From Monarcha castaneiventris obscurior (Eukaryota; Chordata; Aves; Passeriformes; Monarchidae): a stretch of DNA of 64,000 nucleotides. A model generated the notes under the pieces. It saw only the letters and a program-made list of their open reading frames with translations. It did not search any database and was not told where the DNA came from. This document shows positions 49,701 to 61,400 of the stretch, one piece after another (the first letter of the stretch is position 1; the number at the start of each line of letters is the position of its first letter). The translations under genes were made by a program, and so were the position numbers. The stretch spans positions 53,321,147-53,385,146 of the forward strand of contig JAMPIT010000894.1 in assembly GCA_026261815.1 (NCBI GenBank), written 5' to 3'.

Positions 49701-52700
49701 AATTCCCCTTAATCATGCAGAGCTGGTGGTAGAAAACTTCAGGTATTTTTCTAACCCTTTAACATTGCACAGAGCCAGCAGGAATTCATCTGGAAAAGGC
49801 AATTAGCAGAGGTTAATTTGCATGGCATCAGAGCTGGTCATTTTTGCCTTTTTCTGAGAAAAAAAGGGAGGGGGAGAAGATATAAAAGTTAGCATGTCCT
49901 TACCAAAGCTACTAAGATAATTAAATAGTCCTTTTTCTCTCCACTTCTCTGCTCTGTTCCTTGCACCCTCTCAGAATCTTCACTGACTTGAAGCTTTCCA
50001 TGAAGCTGATTGCAATTCCAAGAATTTCACCTTTCAAACATATTTTCTCATTGCCTTTCTTTTTTGGTTCATTTCTCGAAAAATCATTTTCCTCTTCAAT
50101 CTTCAGCACTGTTATTTTCAACCAATTCTAAGAATAGTTAGAAGGCTGCTGAATTTTAAACCCCAGTAGTGTTTCCAGGAAAAGCAGGGAATATTTTAAG
50201 GCATAAATCATCTCTCACCAGCTCCAGGGGGTTTTGGTTGCACTACTGTTGTTCATACACAAATCCTGACGCCAGTATAAGCAGGGCTGCCTTAGAGAAG
50301 AGACTTTCCTTTCGCTCAGCCTAAGGAATATTTGTGTCAATTTAAAATTAAATGTGTAATTGAGATTATTTTATCATGACCCGTGATCATATCCCTGGTG
50401 CCAACAAGAACTCAAAGGCCAGAGCATGGTGAAGCCAATGGAAAAATTCCCCTTGTTTTCAGTATTCTATGGATCAACCCTTAAACTTTAATCCGTCAGA
50501 GACACAAATGGATGTTTAATTTATCACCCAGCCCGAGGGAACTAAGAAATGCCTCAGGGCAAGTGACTGTTGAGTGCTTTAAGTGAGCCCCAGGCGAACA
50601 GCACCTGCAGGAATGCGTTCTTACCCTCCCAAAAATGCTGCTGCATTATCCCCTGGCTGCCAGATTTGTTTGCATCCTGCTGCAGCACTGCGAGGAATAA
50701 CAGGACTTATCCACAGGGTATTAAATAAGTAGGAAGAGGAAGCAGAAGCATAATCCATTTCATCTCTCTTAAAATAGAAGCAGCAAAAAACCTTCTACTG
50801 AGTTGCCCAAGACAGCATAATGACATCTTTATATTCAACTAAAATTTATGATTCCCTAAAAAGAGATTGAGAGCGGGTGCAGTGATTGAATCGAGAGTTT
50901 TGGTGATAGGCTGAAAAGTCTGAAACCAGTTTTGCCAATTTATAATTTATCGACTTGATCAAAAGAGTAAACTAGCAATCTAGATCTCTTCAAACCCCAA
51001 GCACAGACTCTGATTAGTTTGAAGCGTTAATTCACTCTCCCCACAGAGATGTCACTGGAAGGACTTCATACCACAAAAATCACACAAAGAAGGACATCAA
51101 GCAAATAACGGCGTGTGCTCAGTACGAGAAAAGACAACTATTTATTTAGCACAGCGAGTTCAGTCATTTAAGCCTTCTGCTTCGACAGATTTGGGGCTGA
51201 GAGAGGGGGATTTGCTCCCTCGGCCTGGTGCTCGCTGGACATTTTTGGCTCAGAACGAAAGCACTGCACAGCCTGGCACAGTAAGGCAGGACAGGAGGTG
51301 TTTGCAAGTCAGGGCTGCGGCGCGCTGTGGCATCTACGCTGGATCTGCCCGGCTCAACACTAGACTCACACTTGGAAAAGCGCTACAGCACAGTCCAGGA
51401 TAGTCTAAGAGTGCCTCATTTTAAAGCAAAGAGCCCACAGGACTATCCAGGGAGGGGAGCAGGGGCTCGAGGCTCCGAGCACGACGGGCACACCACACAC
51501 TCAGAACTTCACCAGCCAGACATTCCTTGCACTGAGGAGAAACCAGGACCAGAAAGGAATTCAGGAGCTGCACGGCGTGGTGGGAATGGCACAGAAATGA
51601 CATGATGGACACTTGGTGGGAATGCAGGGAACAAAGGAAGGGGCATCTCCAGCTTGGATTCTCTCCCCCTCCCAGACTGCAGCAATACGACACAAAGGTT
51701 GGTACACACACACACATGCGGACACACACAGACACACACACAGACAGGTGTTTTCCAAACCAAAATGCCAAAGAGGTGGGTTCCAGGTGCTGAACCTGGA
51801 CAGCAGACTGTTAAGAGATCACAGGAAGTGGAAAAATCCCTTGGGAACTGGACATACGACGTTCAAAAATCCCTTTCAAACAGGACATACCAGGTTTGCC
51901 GCGCAGGGAGGGCTCAAATGAGCGACGTGCCCAGATGAGGAGCCACAGCCCCATCACCACCTCTGTGGTGTTTCTGGATGGAATTGGTTGCCTTGCATCC
52001 GAGTGCTCTAAGGGCAGGCAGGGTTTGGAGATGGAGAAGAGGTTAAGGCCATTGGCTGAGAACTGTTTTTTCCCTCTTCTGTTGTCAAAGGTGAAGACAA
52101 GGAAATAAAAACATTTTAGAAAGTAAAACTGGAGTCTCAAGCGAAGCAAGTGCTTCATTTTCCTTCCCCAATCTATCTATGCTGGTCAGGGCAGAATAGA
52201 TAGATGCTGTGCCTAATGTCACACCCTGCTAAAAACAATCCCAGGCCAGAGCTGAGAGGGAGGGAGGGGACAGGAAAGGTAGAAATATCTCTTGAAAACA
52301 GAAGTCACTGTCTGAAATCACCACCCTGCTTGGCAAAATGTGAACCAGAGCAGGAGGGCGTGATTTCCTTTCCTTCTGAGCAATGTAAGCAAAACTTCCT
52401 GTGAAAATTTCCCTGCAAAGTTGTGCTTCAGAGATCTGAGGGGAAAGGAGGACCCTTCTGCTGCTAACCCTTCCCCAGGCTGCAAGTGACACACTGCTGC
52501 TGGGAAACACATCCACAGTTCATGCCAAGAGTGCTTCAGGCTACCAGGATCTCACCTGGAGCTGTAGCCCTGCTTCCCAAAATCCCTGTGAGCCCAACAC
52601 ATCCACCCCTGTCTCTGTGCTGGCAAAGGTGGAGGCATCAACCTCCCACTGCACCAGGACACGGCATCTGATATTCCCAGAGGCCACGCACCTTTGGGAA

Positions 52701-54240
52701 TATTTTCTGAGCTCACCATAGGAATAGCCATGCATTCCAAGACCATGTGCATTCAGCAGGTCGGATTTGGAGGTAAGACAGATATGAGCCAAGAGAAGAA
52801 TTGCCAGGTCAGGTTATGCCCCACCACCATCCTGTCCAGGGGCTGTGCCAGAGGCAGACACCGCACAGGCAGCACCTGAGGAGTGCACAACTCCCTCTAT
52901 CCCTGCAGCCCCTGAGTTCACCCATCCATCTCAGCCAAAGGTGCACAACAGGCTCTGTGACAGAGCTCCCCCCTCCGTGTCACAGCCTCTCTCCAATCAT
53001 CACTCCTGCCCCTGCCCCATGGGCTGCGGCCACTGCTGAGCTCCTGTTGGACTTCGTCTAATCTCTCACCCAGCTTAAACTCAAAATGTAAGGGGTTTTT
53101 ATAACACTCTGCAGCAGCCAGGAGAAGCCTAATGGAAGCTTTCAGAGCCAGATCTCCTCATCGCTTGCTGTTTAGTGCTGAGCATCAACCAAAGGCACTA
53201 AACACCCTCTCTCCTCCCCCTCACAAGGTCTGGCTTTAGAGGCAAGGTACTCACCCATGAAATCAGGCTGCTCCCAAGGGCTGGGAATTTGTTTCCATTT
53301 CCAAAGTGTGGATGAGTTACAAATCCCTGCTACTACTGTCACAAGAGGGAGGTAAGAAATCCACCCAGGACAGACTCCAGTGCCCTTGAAAAGGGTTTCC
53401 CTGGTATAAAGCAGGTAGGACAGTGTTACTCTCATGGGGTCCCAGGTCCTCTGCCCCTACGACCAGCTCCTGTCTCCCCCTTTCCTGTCTTCCCATGTGC
53501 TGAGAGACCACAGCCTTCAGTGGGGGGAAAAAATTCAGTGAAAGTCCTTATCCAAAGCCCAAAAAAATGAAGACAAATACTCCAGCCAACCTCGAGGGAG
53601 CTTGGACTGAGGCCACAGCACCCTGCAAAGCCCAGCCTAACTTTAGGAAATACTAGATCCAAAACAAAGTCTCTCTATCCCAAACGCTGCCCACGTGACC
53701 CTGGCGAGCCCTGGGATCCTGAAGGCTGCAATGGGACTTTTCCAGGCCACAGCACAGCCCCTCTGGTCACTGTCCCGCTGGCAGCTCAGCCAGAGGAGTG
53801 ACCTGATGTGACATCCCAGGCTCACACTCGGCTCTGCCACACTGCAGCCTCCACCTGCAGCTGCCCTGGCTCCTCCGGGGCACTTCCCAGGCGGGTGTTC
53901 CAAGGTGGGATGATGAGCAGCAGGTACACAGACACCAAATAGGGATCACCCGTGGCTGTTGGGTCAGGGAGCTGCCTCTTCCCTGCCACTGCCCCTGCGC
54001 TTCCCTTGTCCCAGGGTGGCTGGACAAACACCCCCAGCCCAGCACAGCAGGCGAGCTGGGCCTTAGCACTCCCCTTCCATCTTCTTTACCACAGCCCAAG
54101 TTAAAACAGAACCAAACAGAAACCAAAACACAAAGTGGGGACTCCGGATGGGACGTAGAACACTTTGGACTTGAAAACGGGACTGCAAGGGCGGGGAGGG
54201 TGTCTCCCAGGGAGGACAGCAGTGGAGGGGAGGGGACACC
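46746..54240 (-). other. possible long CEND1 3' UTR or intergenic sequence
   Basis: No coding exon is recognised on either strand. Minus-strand AATAAA signals occur at the complement of 51141-51146 and near 46847-46853 (AAATAAA beside a TA/TG-rich tract at about 46815-46850). The sequence between CEND1 and these signals is mostly unique and lacks CR1, which would fit a 3' UTR of about 3.4 or 7.7 kb, but the sequence alone cannot prove transcription. A CA microsatellite lies at about 51705-51747. Confidence 0.35.
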
Positions 54241-54521
54241 GTCATTTACACTGATCAGGAGAAGCTGTAATCTATACACAGTGGTATAAGCCAAGATATA
54301 TTACATGAAAGAACACACTGAGTGCATGGAGTTACCCACAGCGGGTCAGACTGGCACAGTTGTCTTGAACAAGACCCTGGAGTTGCAGTTGGTGTTTGTT
54401 GTTGACCTATCTAGCTCGCTCTCTATATATATAGCTATGTATAGAATTTCTCTGCATGCATTTGTCTCAAAAGGAGCTGTACAGCTGGGCTGGGTTTCTC
54501 ATCCCCACCCTGTCTCGGTCT

Positions 54522-54914
54522 TCATTTTTTCCGGGCTAGGAATGCCACTCCCACAATCACAGCCAGCGCAGCCACCGCCACTCCTCCGACGATGATCAAG
54601 GGCTTCATGTTGTCGAAGAAGCTGCCCGGTGACTCCTCGGAGCTGTTTCCCTTGTGGTCAGAGTCAGGGGACTGGCCGCTGGCCTCCTGCGTCTCCGTGG
54701 CGGCAGCGCTGGGTTTCAGGTTGCTGTGGTTGTTGGCGACGGCGGCGTCACCGCCTGCCTTCTTGGTGGCCGTGGCAGGAGCAGGCTGCTCTTTGGGTGC
54801 CTCCTTCTTGTCTGCATTCGTGGCAGGCCCAGGGTTGGGTTTTTCCGGCTTCCCGGAGCTGGCGGCCTTGGCATCGGGTTTGTTTCCGCTTCGGACGTTG
54901 CCTTTGGAATCCAT
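54522..54914 (-). CDS. CEND1: CEND1 (BM88), cell-cycle exit and neuronal differentiation protein
   Basis: CEND1 is a neuron-enriched, tail-anchored membrane protein linked to neural precursor cell-cycle exit and differentiation. The single coding exon gives 130 residues. It starts Met-Asp-Ser-Lys-Gly, followed by a low-complexity Lys/Pro/Ala-rich cytosolic part with Asn-Asn-His-Ser-Asn-Leu-Lys-Pro near the middle, an acidic/Ser stretch, and one membrane segment at about residues 105-127 (Val-Gly-Gly-Val-Ala-Val-Ala-Ala core). It ends Phe-Leu-Ala-Arg-Lys-Lys. Mammalian CEND1 has 149 residues with the same end. The ATG at 54914 is preferred because it aligns with the family start. An in-frame upstream ATG at 55013 would add 33 residues. 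The exon starts at 55081 after a cccctgcag acceptor, so the 5' UTR is split by an intron, as in mammals. Neighbouring SLC25A22 was not seen. Confidence 0.95.
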   Translation of the reverse strand: MDSKGNVRSGNKPDAKAASSGKPEKPNPGPATNADKKEAPKEQPAPATATKKAGGDAAVANNHSNLKPSAAATETQEASGQSPDSDHKGNSSEESPGSFFDNMKPLIIVGGVAVAALAVIVGVAFLARKK

Positions 54915-55081
54915 CCTAGGGGTGCTGTGGGCAGCAAGTGGGTGTGCAGGGCTATCCCAGCTCTTCTCCCTTGCCTGGCTGCTGCAGGAAGCAGAGGAGC
55001 CACCCGAGCTCAAGGCCTGGGAGCAGTTGTTTTGGGATGCTTGTCACGCTGGCAGTGTCCTACCTGGACATGATACAGCAC
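54915..55081 (-). promoter_or_regulatory. CEND1 5' UTR in coding exon, with upstream ATGs
   Basis: Between the acceptor (AG at 55082-55083) and the chosen start there is a short upstream frame near 55068 (ATG-TCC-AGG-TAG) and an in-frame ATG at 55013 with no stop before the CDS. Either could affect translation of CEND1. Confidence 0.5.
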
Positions 55082-55255
55082 CTGCAGGGGGAAGCAGAGC
55101 AAGGAGAGGTGAGTGACAGGGCAGAGCGAGCCAGTGTTGCTCTGCCTGGAGGTGACGGAGGAGGAAAGAAAGGAAAACTGAAAAACTGTTGGCTCCTTCT
55201 TTCAGAACTGTGAACTCCATTCAAAGCATTTACTACAGGCTCTGTGCCTGCAACA

Positions 55256-55485
55256 ATCACAGAACCAGAGAATGGCCTGGGTTGGGAGGGACCTTAAAGC
55301 TCACCTTGTTCAAGCCACAGGCAGGGACACCTTCCACTGGATCAGAGGGCTCCAAGCCCTGTACAGCCTGGCCTTGGACACTTCCAGGGATGGGGCAGCC
55401 ACAGCTTCTCTGGTCAATGAGTGCCAGGGCCTCAGCACCCTCACAGGGAAGGACTTTTTCCTAATATCAAACAGGAACATCAAAC
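55256..55485 (-). mobile_element. CR1 3' fragment upstream of CEND1 coding exon
   Basis: Antisense CR1: accagagaatggcctgggtt, gcagggacaccttccactgg, ccttggacacttccagggat and ttttcctaatatcaaac. Confidence 0.85.
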
Positions 55486-55489
55486 AAGT

Positions 55490-58400
55490 TGGACTGACTG
55501 TCATTTATGGCTGCCACATCTGGGCATCCATAGTCCAAGTCCATCCTGGCTCTGTGTGTGTGAGGCCATTTGTCAGCAATGACAAACTCACATCCAACCA
55601 AATAAACCTTATTTTGCCTTTGCTCACCGTTTCCATTCCTTCTGGGTAAGGGGAGAACACTCTGTTCCATGGGAAAGCAGATGGATAGATCCTCCCTGCT
55701 TGTCTCAGCCTCCACACTTCCTTTTGCAGCACTAACCCAAGGTTCATTTAGGAAGTGGTTAATAAGTGATCTTGTGTGACACTCTCCCTCCAGATGTGAA
55801 CTGCAGGAAAACCAGGATCAGTTCCTCAGTTCTCACAGGTATCAGGGATAAAAGGATTACTCCTGCCAGCATTTTGGTGGAGCAACAGCAAAACAAAGCA
55901 AGTGCCAGATCCTCATCTGGTGCAAAACAGAGAACTGACTGCATGGATTTACTGCAGAGCTGGATCTCGTGGTGATAGAGACTCTCCTTCTTTCAGGGTT
56001 TACTGGACTTGCCCATGGAGCCAAACAGGATGCTGGTGATCAGCTGGGGCTCTCTTCCCCAGGGAACTGATGGAAGAGGTGAACAGCATGGCTGCACCAC
56101 AGGAATTCAGCAAAGGGACAAAGTGGGCTTCGAGGGGACATAAAACCACTGCAACAACCTCACCCCACAAACTTGGCAGGGCAGGGTGAGCTGAGGATGG
56201 AGCTCCTGTGGATGCACTTCCATGTGATGGGAGGAGAGGACAATGCACTGGGCATTTTGCCACCAGGCTCTGGCAGCTCAGCACCACATCAGCTCTGAGC
56301 TCAGGAAATAAAGAGTAACCAGGGGGCAGCGTCGGATCCGAGCCGCCGGCTTTGCTGGCTCCCTGCTGACCTTCAGGGCTGCCAGGAGCCTGCCGGGAGC
56401 TTTCTGCCTGCTAAGTGAAATCAGAGCTCATTGTCTGGATCGAGAGCTGAAGAGGCTCCTCAAAAACCTCAGCAAGCAGAGGTTCCTTCCACAACAGCTC
56501 AGAGGACAGATCACTCCTCTAATGACAGGAACTAAGTCCCAGGGCTGCAGCAATGATCTGTGCTGCTGACTCTTCTGGAAAAGAGGCTGACAAACGTGGG
56601 GCTTTCATCTCCATTTAGGCAGGAATGGAGAAAATCTCACAGAAATGCCAGATTTGGGTCTAGAGCAAAGCTAGGCAACACCTTATGGCTCCTAAGTATA
56701 AGATGGAAACACCTCCCTCTCCTGCTCTCCCTTGCCAGCCATTGCTTGGTGGCCACCAGCTGCTCCAGTGCCAGGCAGCTGGAGCAGACTGAGGGAACTG
56801 CAGCACCAAAATCATGGAATTCCACAGCTCTCACAGAATATCCTAAGTTGGAAGGGACCCACAAGGATCTTCCAGTCCAGCTCCTCATGCTGCACTAGTC
56901 CCACTGACCATAAAATCCTGTATTTCTCACTGACTGCAGCTGGACAATGCTTGCATTCCCTAGTTTGGGATACTAAACCCTTTTGGAAAGCCCAAACTGT
57001 GCCACTCTCAGAGTTTGCTGAGTGTGTATCAGACACTTGGGCATCCTGTAGCACACAGACCCCACCCCAGACACTTCAGACATCACCATGCCTTGCAACT
57101 TGGGAAGGAAACACAGGCCTGGCCAAGTGCAAGAATATTTTCCTCTCGGTGCTCATTCTGTAATATTTCTGTAGATATCACCTGCCTCACCTTTTCCTGT
57201 GCTTCCAAAGAGCATCCATACTGCTCTGTGAGCACAAGTCCTACATAAATCCAAGGCTGAGGCTGCACACAGTCACTCCCAGGACTCTGCTCCTCTGGTT
57301 TGGGATCAATTTATCCTTTTTTTCAATCTGGTACAATGAAACACAAAGAAATAGTAAGAGGAGCCCACAGCTGAAGCAGGCTCAGAGGTTAAAGCAGGGA
57401 GAGTCAGATTAATCGCAGCATAAATATTAAATTACCTTCTTTGTTGCTCTGGTATCAGTTAACTGGGCCACTCACACACTGATATCCATGTGGCTACAGC
57501 ACATGGACCAAGCATTAAACTTCTGCTCTTTCCCTAGGAAAACCATATGCAGCCTATGGAGATGGTGAGGTAAATCACAGAGAGGGCAAACTCACCTTTT
57601 TGCTGAGAAAGGGGGGACCCTGCACAGCCCAGGCACTGCAGGGTTTATCCATACCCTTCACTGATCCAGATTCCTAGGGGCAGGAGAGCTGGTTTTGCTT
57701 GGAGCCCATGCTGGGCTGTGGAGCTTTGTCCTGCCACCGTGCCCTGCACTGCCACAAACAGAATCTCCTGATTCTAAGTGAATTTCCACTAAAAGCAACA
57801 CAAACCCCTCACGCAGCTTAGAAAAGGTTTTAAAAAATATAGAAACCAAACTATGCCAAAAATCAATATTGGCAGTTCTTAAGTGCCTGCATAAAAGGGC
57901 TTTTGTCTGTGGTTTTCCATCACTGCAAGTGGCCACAGGATTGCCCAGCACCTCTCCAGACCCTCTGGCCTGGCTCCTCCTCCTCCTCTGGGTCCTGGGT
58001 ACCCTTAGCAGCACACCTTCTTCCATCCCAGTACTTAACCCTCTTCTGCGTGCTCTTAGCTCCCTACCTTGGGAATCATCTCTCCTCTCCTGTACTTCCA
58101 AAAGCATGACAATGGGCTCACCTTTAAGCACCTCTGTCTCCTCCAGACTGAAGAGAGAGGTGCTTTCCTCATTCCCAAAAACTAAGCCTGCACACGAGGG
58201 TTCCCCCCCCTATTCCTTTGTCTCCTCCTCTTCCCTCATTCCATCACACCAAGTTTTTCTCTAATAACACATTTTCCTACCTTTGCTTTCTTCTTTATAG
58301 CTCCTCACGTCTTTTTATTCCCCCCTTCTCTCTTGTCAGCTGCTGTCTCTGCCTGTCTACCCATTCCTCCCCCTTCCAGCTCCCTCTCTGCTTCCTACAC

Positions 58401-61400
58401 AGGCAGCAGCACTTGGGAATAAGATTTTGTGGGAGACAGGCTTCATGCCCTCCCTTTTCCCTGCTCCACGCTATTTCTGTTTAACAACCAGTGCCCTTTC
58501 AGGGAGGTTCTCATTGCCAGCAGCTAAGCAGCTCTTTCCCAGGCTGGGAAGAGGGAGGTGGTGTAATAAAACCAGGGATGATAAAGGAGAAAAAGGAAAA
58601 GGAAAGCCTTCCAAATTGCTGCTGCTGCAAGGATTGGCACACAAACACCACAGCTCCCCTGGGATGCTCTCAAGGTCAGTGCAGTCGGACTCACCCAGTG
58701 CAACAAGCTGCCCTCCGCCAGAGCAACAGGCCAGCAGAGGAGCAGCTTCCTTTGGCTCCCTGAAGGGCACCTTTCCTGCCTCAAATCCCAGCAAATCACC
58801 AAACACATCTATTCATCTGTCTCCTGCGTGCACAGATGAAAGCTGCATCAATCCTGCACCGAACGGAGCAGATGAGTCATTGCTAAGCGGTGCCACAGCA
58901 CGGCTCCATCAGGATGGCCCCTTCCCTCTGCAGGGACAGCCCCATCCCATCCCATCCCCAGATCGTCTCATCCTCCCCCACTGCTTCCATTTGGAAGGGA
59001 AAGTCAGTCATACTGCAAGACCGAGGAGCTGCTCTGAGTCTGGAGTGCAGTGGGAAGCTCATCCATAGGGTTTTTCCCTCTGTTATGAAAAGCAGCGCAT
59101 TTCCATTGGGTTCTAAACTGCCACACTGAGACTTGCAGCAAGGAAGGATTTAACAACACAGTGGGGTTATTTATCAGGATTTATCCTGCAACAAATGTCC
59201 ATCCCTACACTCCAGGTGTCCTCTAGTTGGAAACATCCATCTTGGAAATAGATACTGACATTGTCTGACCCGGAGCAATACTGTGAAGAAAGAGCCAGAG
59301 AGGGCAGAAAACACCTCATCTTCAAATCTTCCCCCTTATTCCCTAATCTCCTCTTCCTTTCTTTGTCACTCCTGCCTGTCTGGAAGAAAGGTACTCATCC
59401 CCTTGTGCACAGGACAGACAGACCCCTGCTCTCCCTAAGGAAACAGCAGCTGGCACCAAAGGTGGCTCTGGTACAGCAGAGGGAGCTCCTTTCCCAGCAC
59501 TCTCATCATCCCACTCTCCTCCACCTTCTCATCTAACCCCTAAGAAATGCAGCTTGGACCACCCTGTCCTTTGGGAAGTGTCCTCAGGGGTCTGTGCCTG
59601 TCCCCTCTGCCACCTGTGGAGTGATCTGTCAGGGCTACAAGGATTTGTGTCCAGTCCCCTCCTGCAACTGAGCAGCACATCCTGTTTCCCGGTGCTTCGA
59701 CTCCATATTTCCAATGGGGAAAACTAGCATTTCTCCCTTTTTCTGAGCTGCTGAGGGAACAAGCACGTTAAAGGCAGGGAGATGCCAGGCAAGCACCCAG
59801 GAGAAGGACAGCAGAGTAGTGACTAAGCCTTTCCCCATGCCCGAGAAGTGCAGAGAAGATGGATGAGGTAATGCACCGCCTCTGATATTACCATAAATAT
59901 TAAAGCAGCTTTACATAAGGAGCTTGTGTTCCCTCAGCTGCCGTGAGCAGCTCCCCAAGGAGGATTTTAGCTCCCTTCCAGGCTATTTCGGCCCCCGGCT
60001 CCTGACGCAACGCACGGCAAACGTGATAAAATGCAACGCAAGCCCCACGCCAGCAGAGTCACTTGTCACAGATGCTTTCAAACGGCCTCAGTGCTGCACA
60101 GCAAGGGACAGGCTGTGCAGGAGCCTGCTGTGCTTCCCAGCCCTCCCAAATCCAACCCTCGGAGATAGCAGCACCAAGTTGCAGCAAACACCGGTGACCC
60201 AGTTCACTCTGATGAGATATTTATGAATCCTTTTCCCAATCTGTTGTTTGTTACTCCCCACATCCCTCCCCCCATCCCTGGATTAAATGTTTCCCTCTCA
60301 AACGAGCCCTTTGAATCTTGTTGTGGAGAGTGTCACATGCTGGAAGTATTTTAGCAGTGGCAGCAGCCTCAAATCGCAGCCACGGGGGGAGATCTGCCAG
60401 CCAAGCCTCTGCTCCACGGCTGCGGCAATTCCTGCGGCTGCTCCGAGACACAGCACACTCCTCACTGGTCCAGCTGGTGCTGGCAGTGGCCAAAAACCTG
60501 CACCCACCACCCTGAGAGTGTCCAGAGAATGGCCAGGAGCCCCTCCTCACTCCCAGTGTCACCGAGCCATATCCTCTCTCTCCCAGGCTGGGCAATGCAT
60601 CCACACTCAGAGATTGGGTTGTACCTGGCCTTACGGTGAGGGGTGGGGACAGGACGGGTTCCTGTAGCCCAGCAAAAGTGGTTTTGCCCTCCATCTGCAA
60701 AGGGAAGGGCTCTGGCATGCAGACCCTGGGTCAGCAGCTGCACAGAAGCGTGACACAGGTGCCAGCATCCTCTCTGGAGCTGCCCAGCCATGCTGCCCAC
60801 ACAGGTGACACAGCACTTCAGACTCCCCCCCAGCAAGAGCCCAGGAACGGGACATTTATGGTCTTTTTCTGCACCACAACCTCTGCAGATGACAAGCTCT
60901 GAGCTAAGCGTCACCTCTGCAAACCACACACATCCTGTCCCCAAAGAGCTGCTGGGATGGATGTGGCAGACATTTTATTCTCAGACAGATGGAGGCGGCA
61001 CTGCAGACACACCACACTCCTGCCAGGGGTTCAACCTGTGTTCCTTTGGGGGCTTTTAACCCCAAACACAGCTCCAACCCACCCTGGTGAGACACCCTGC
61101 TTGTACACAGCCACGTGCACAGCAAAAGCCAGGTGCTACCAGACAGCTGTGGGAGAGAGAAGATTTTGTCTCCAGCCACGTGCTCCGAGTGACTCCGTAG
61201 GGGTGGGCACTGAGTCACATCCGGCACAGCGCTGGCCTGCGGTCGGCAGCAGAAGTCACACCTAGCAAGGCCCCTCAAGTGCCACCAGCCCCCCCCATAC
61301 AGCTGCACCCTCAGATACATCTTACAGAAAAATAATTTCTAGAATTCGACAGAATCTGGAAGTACTGTGCTGAGGTTGGGTTGAAAATACCCTGCTGCAA

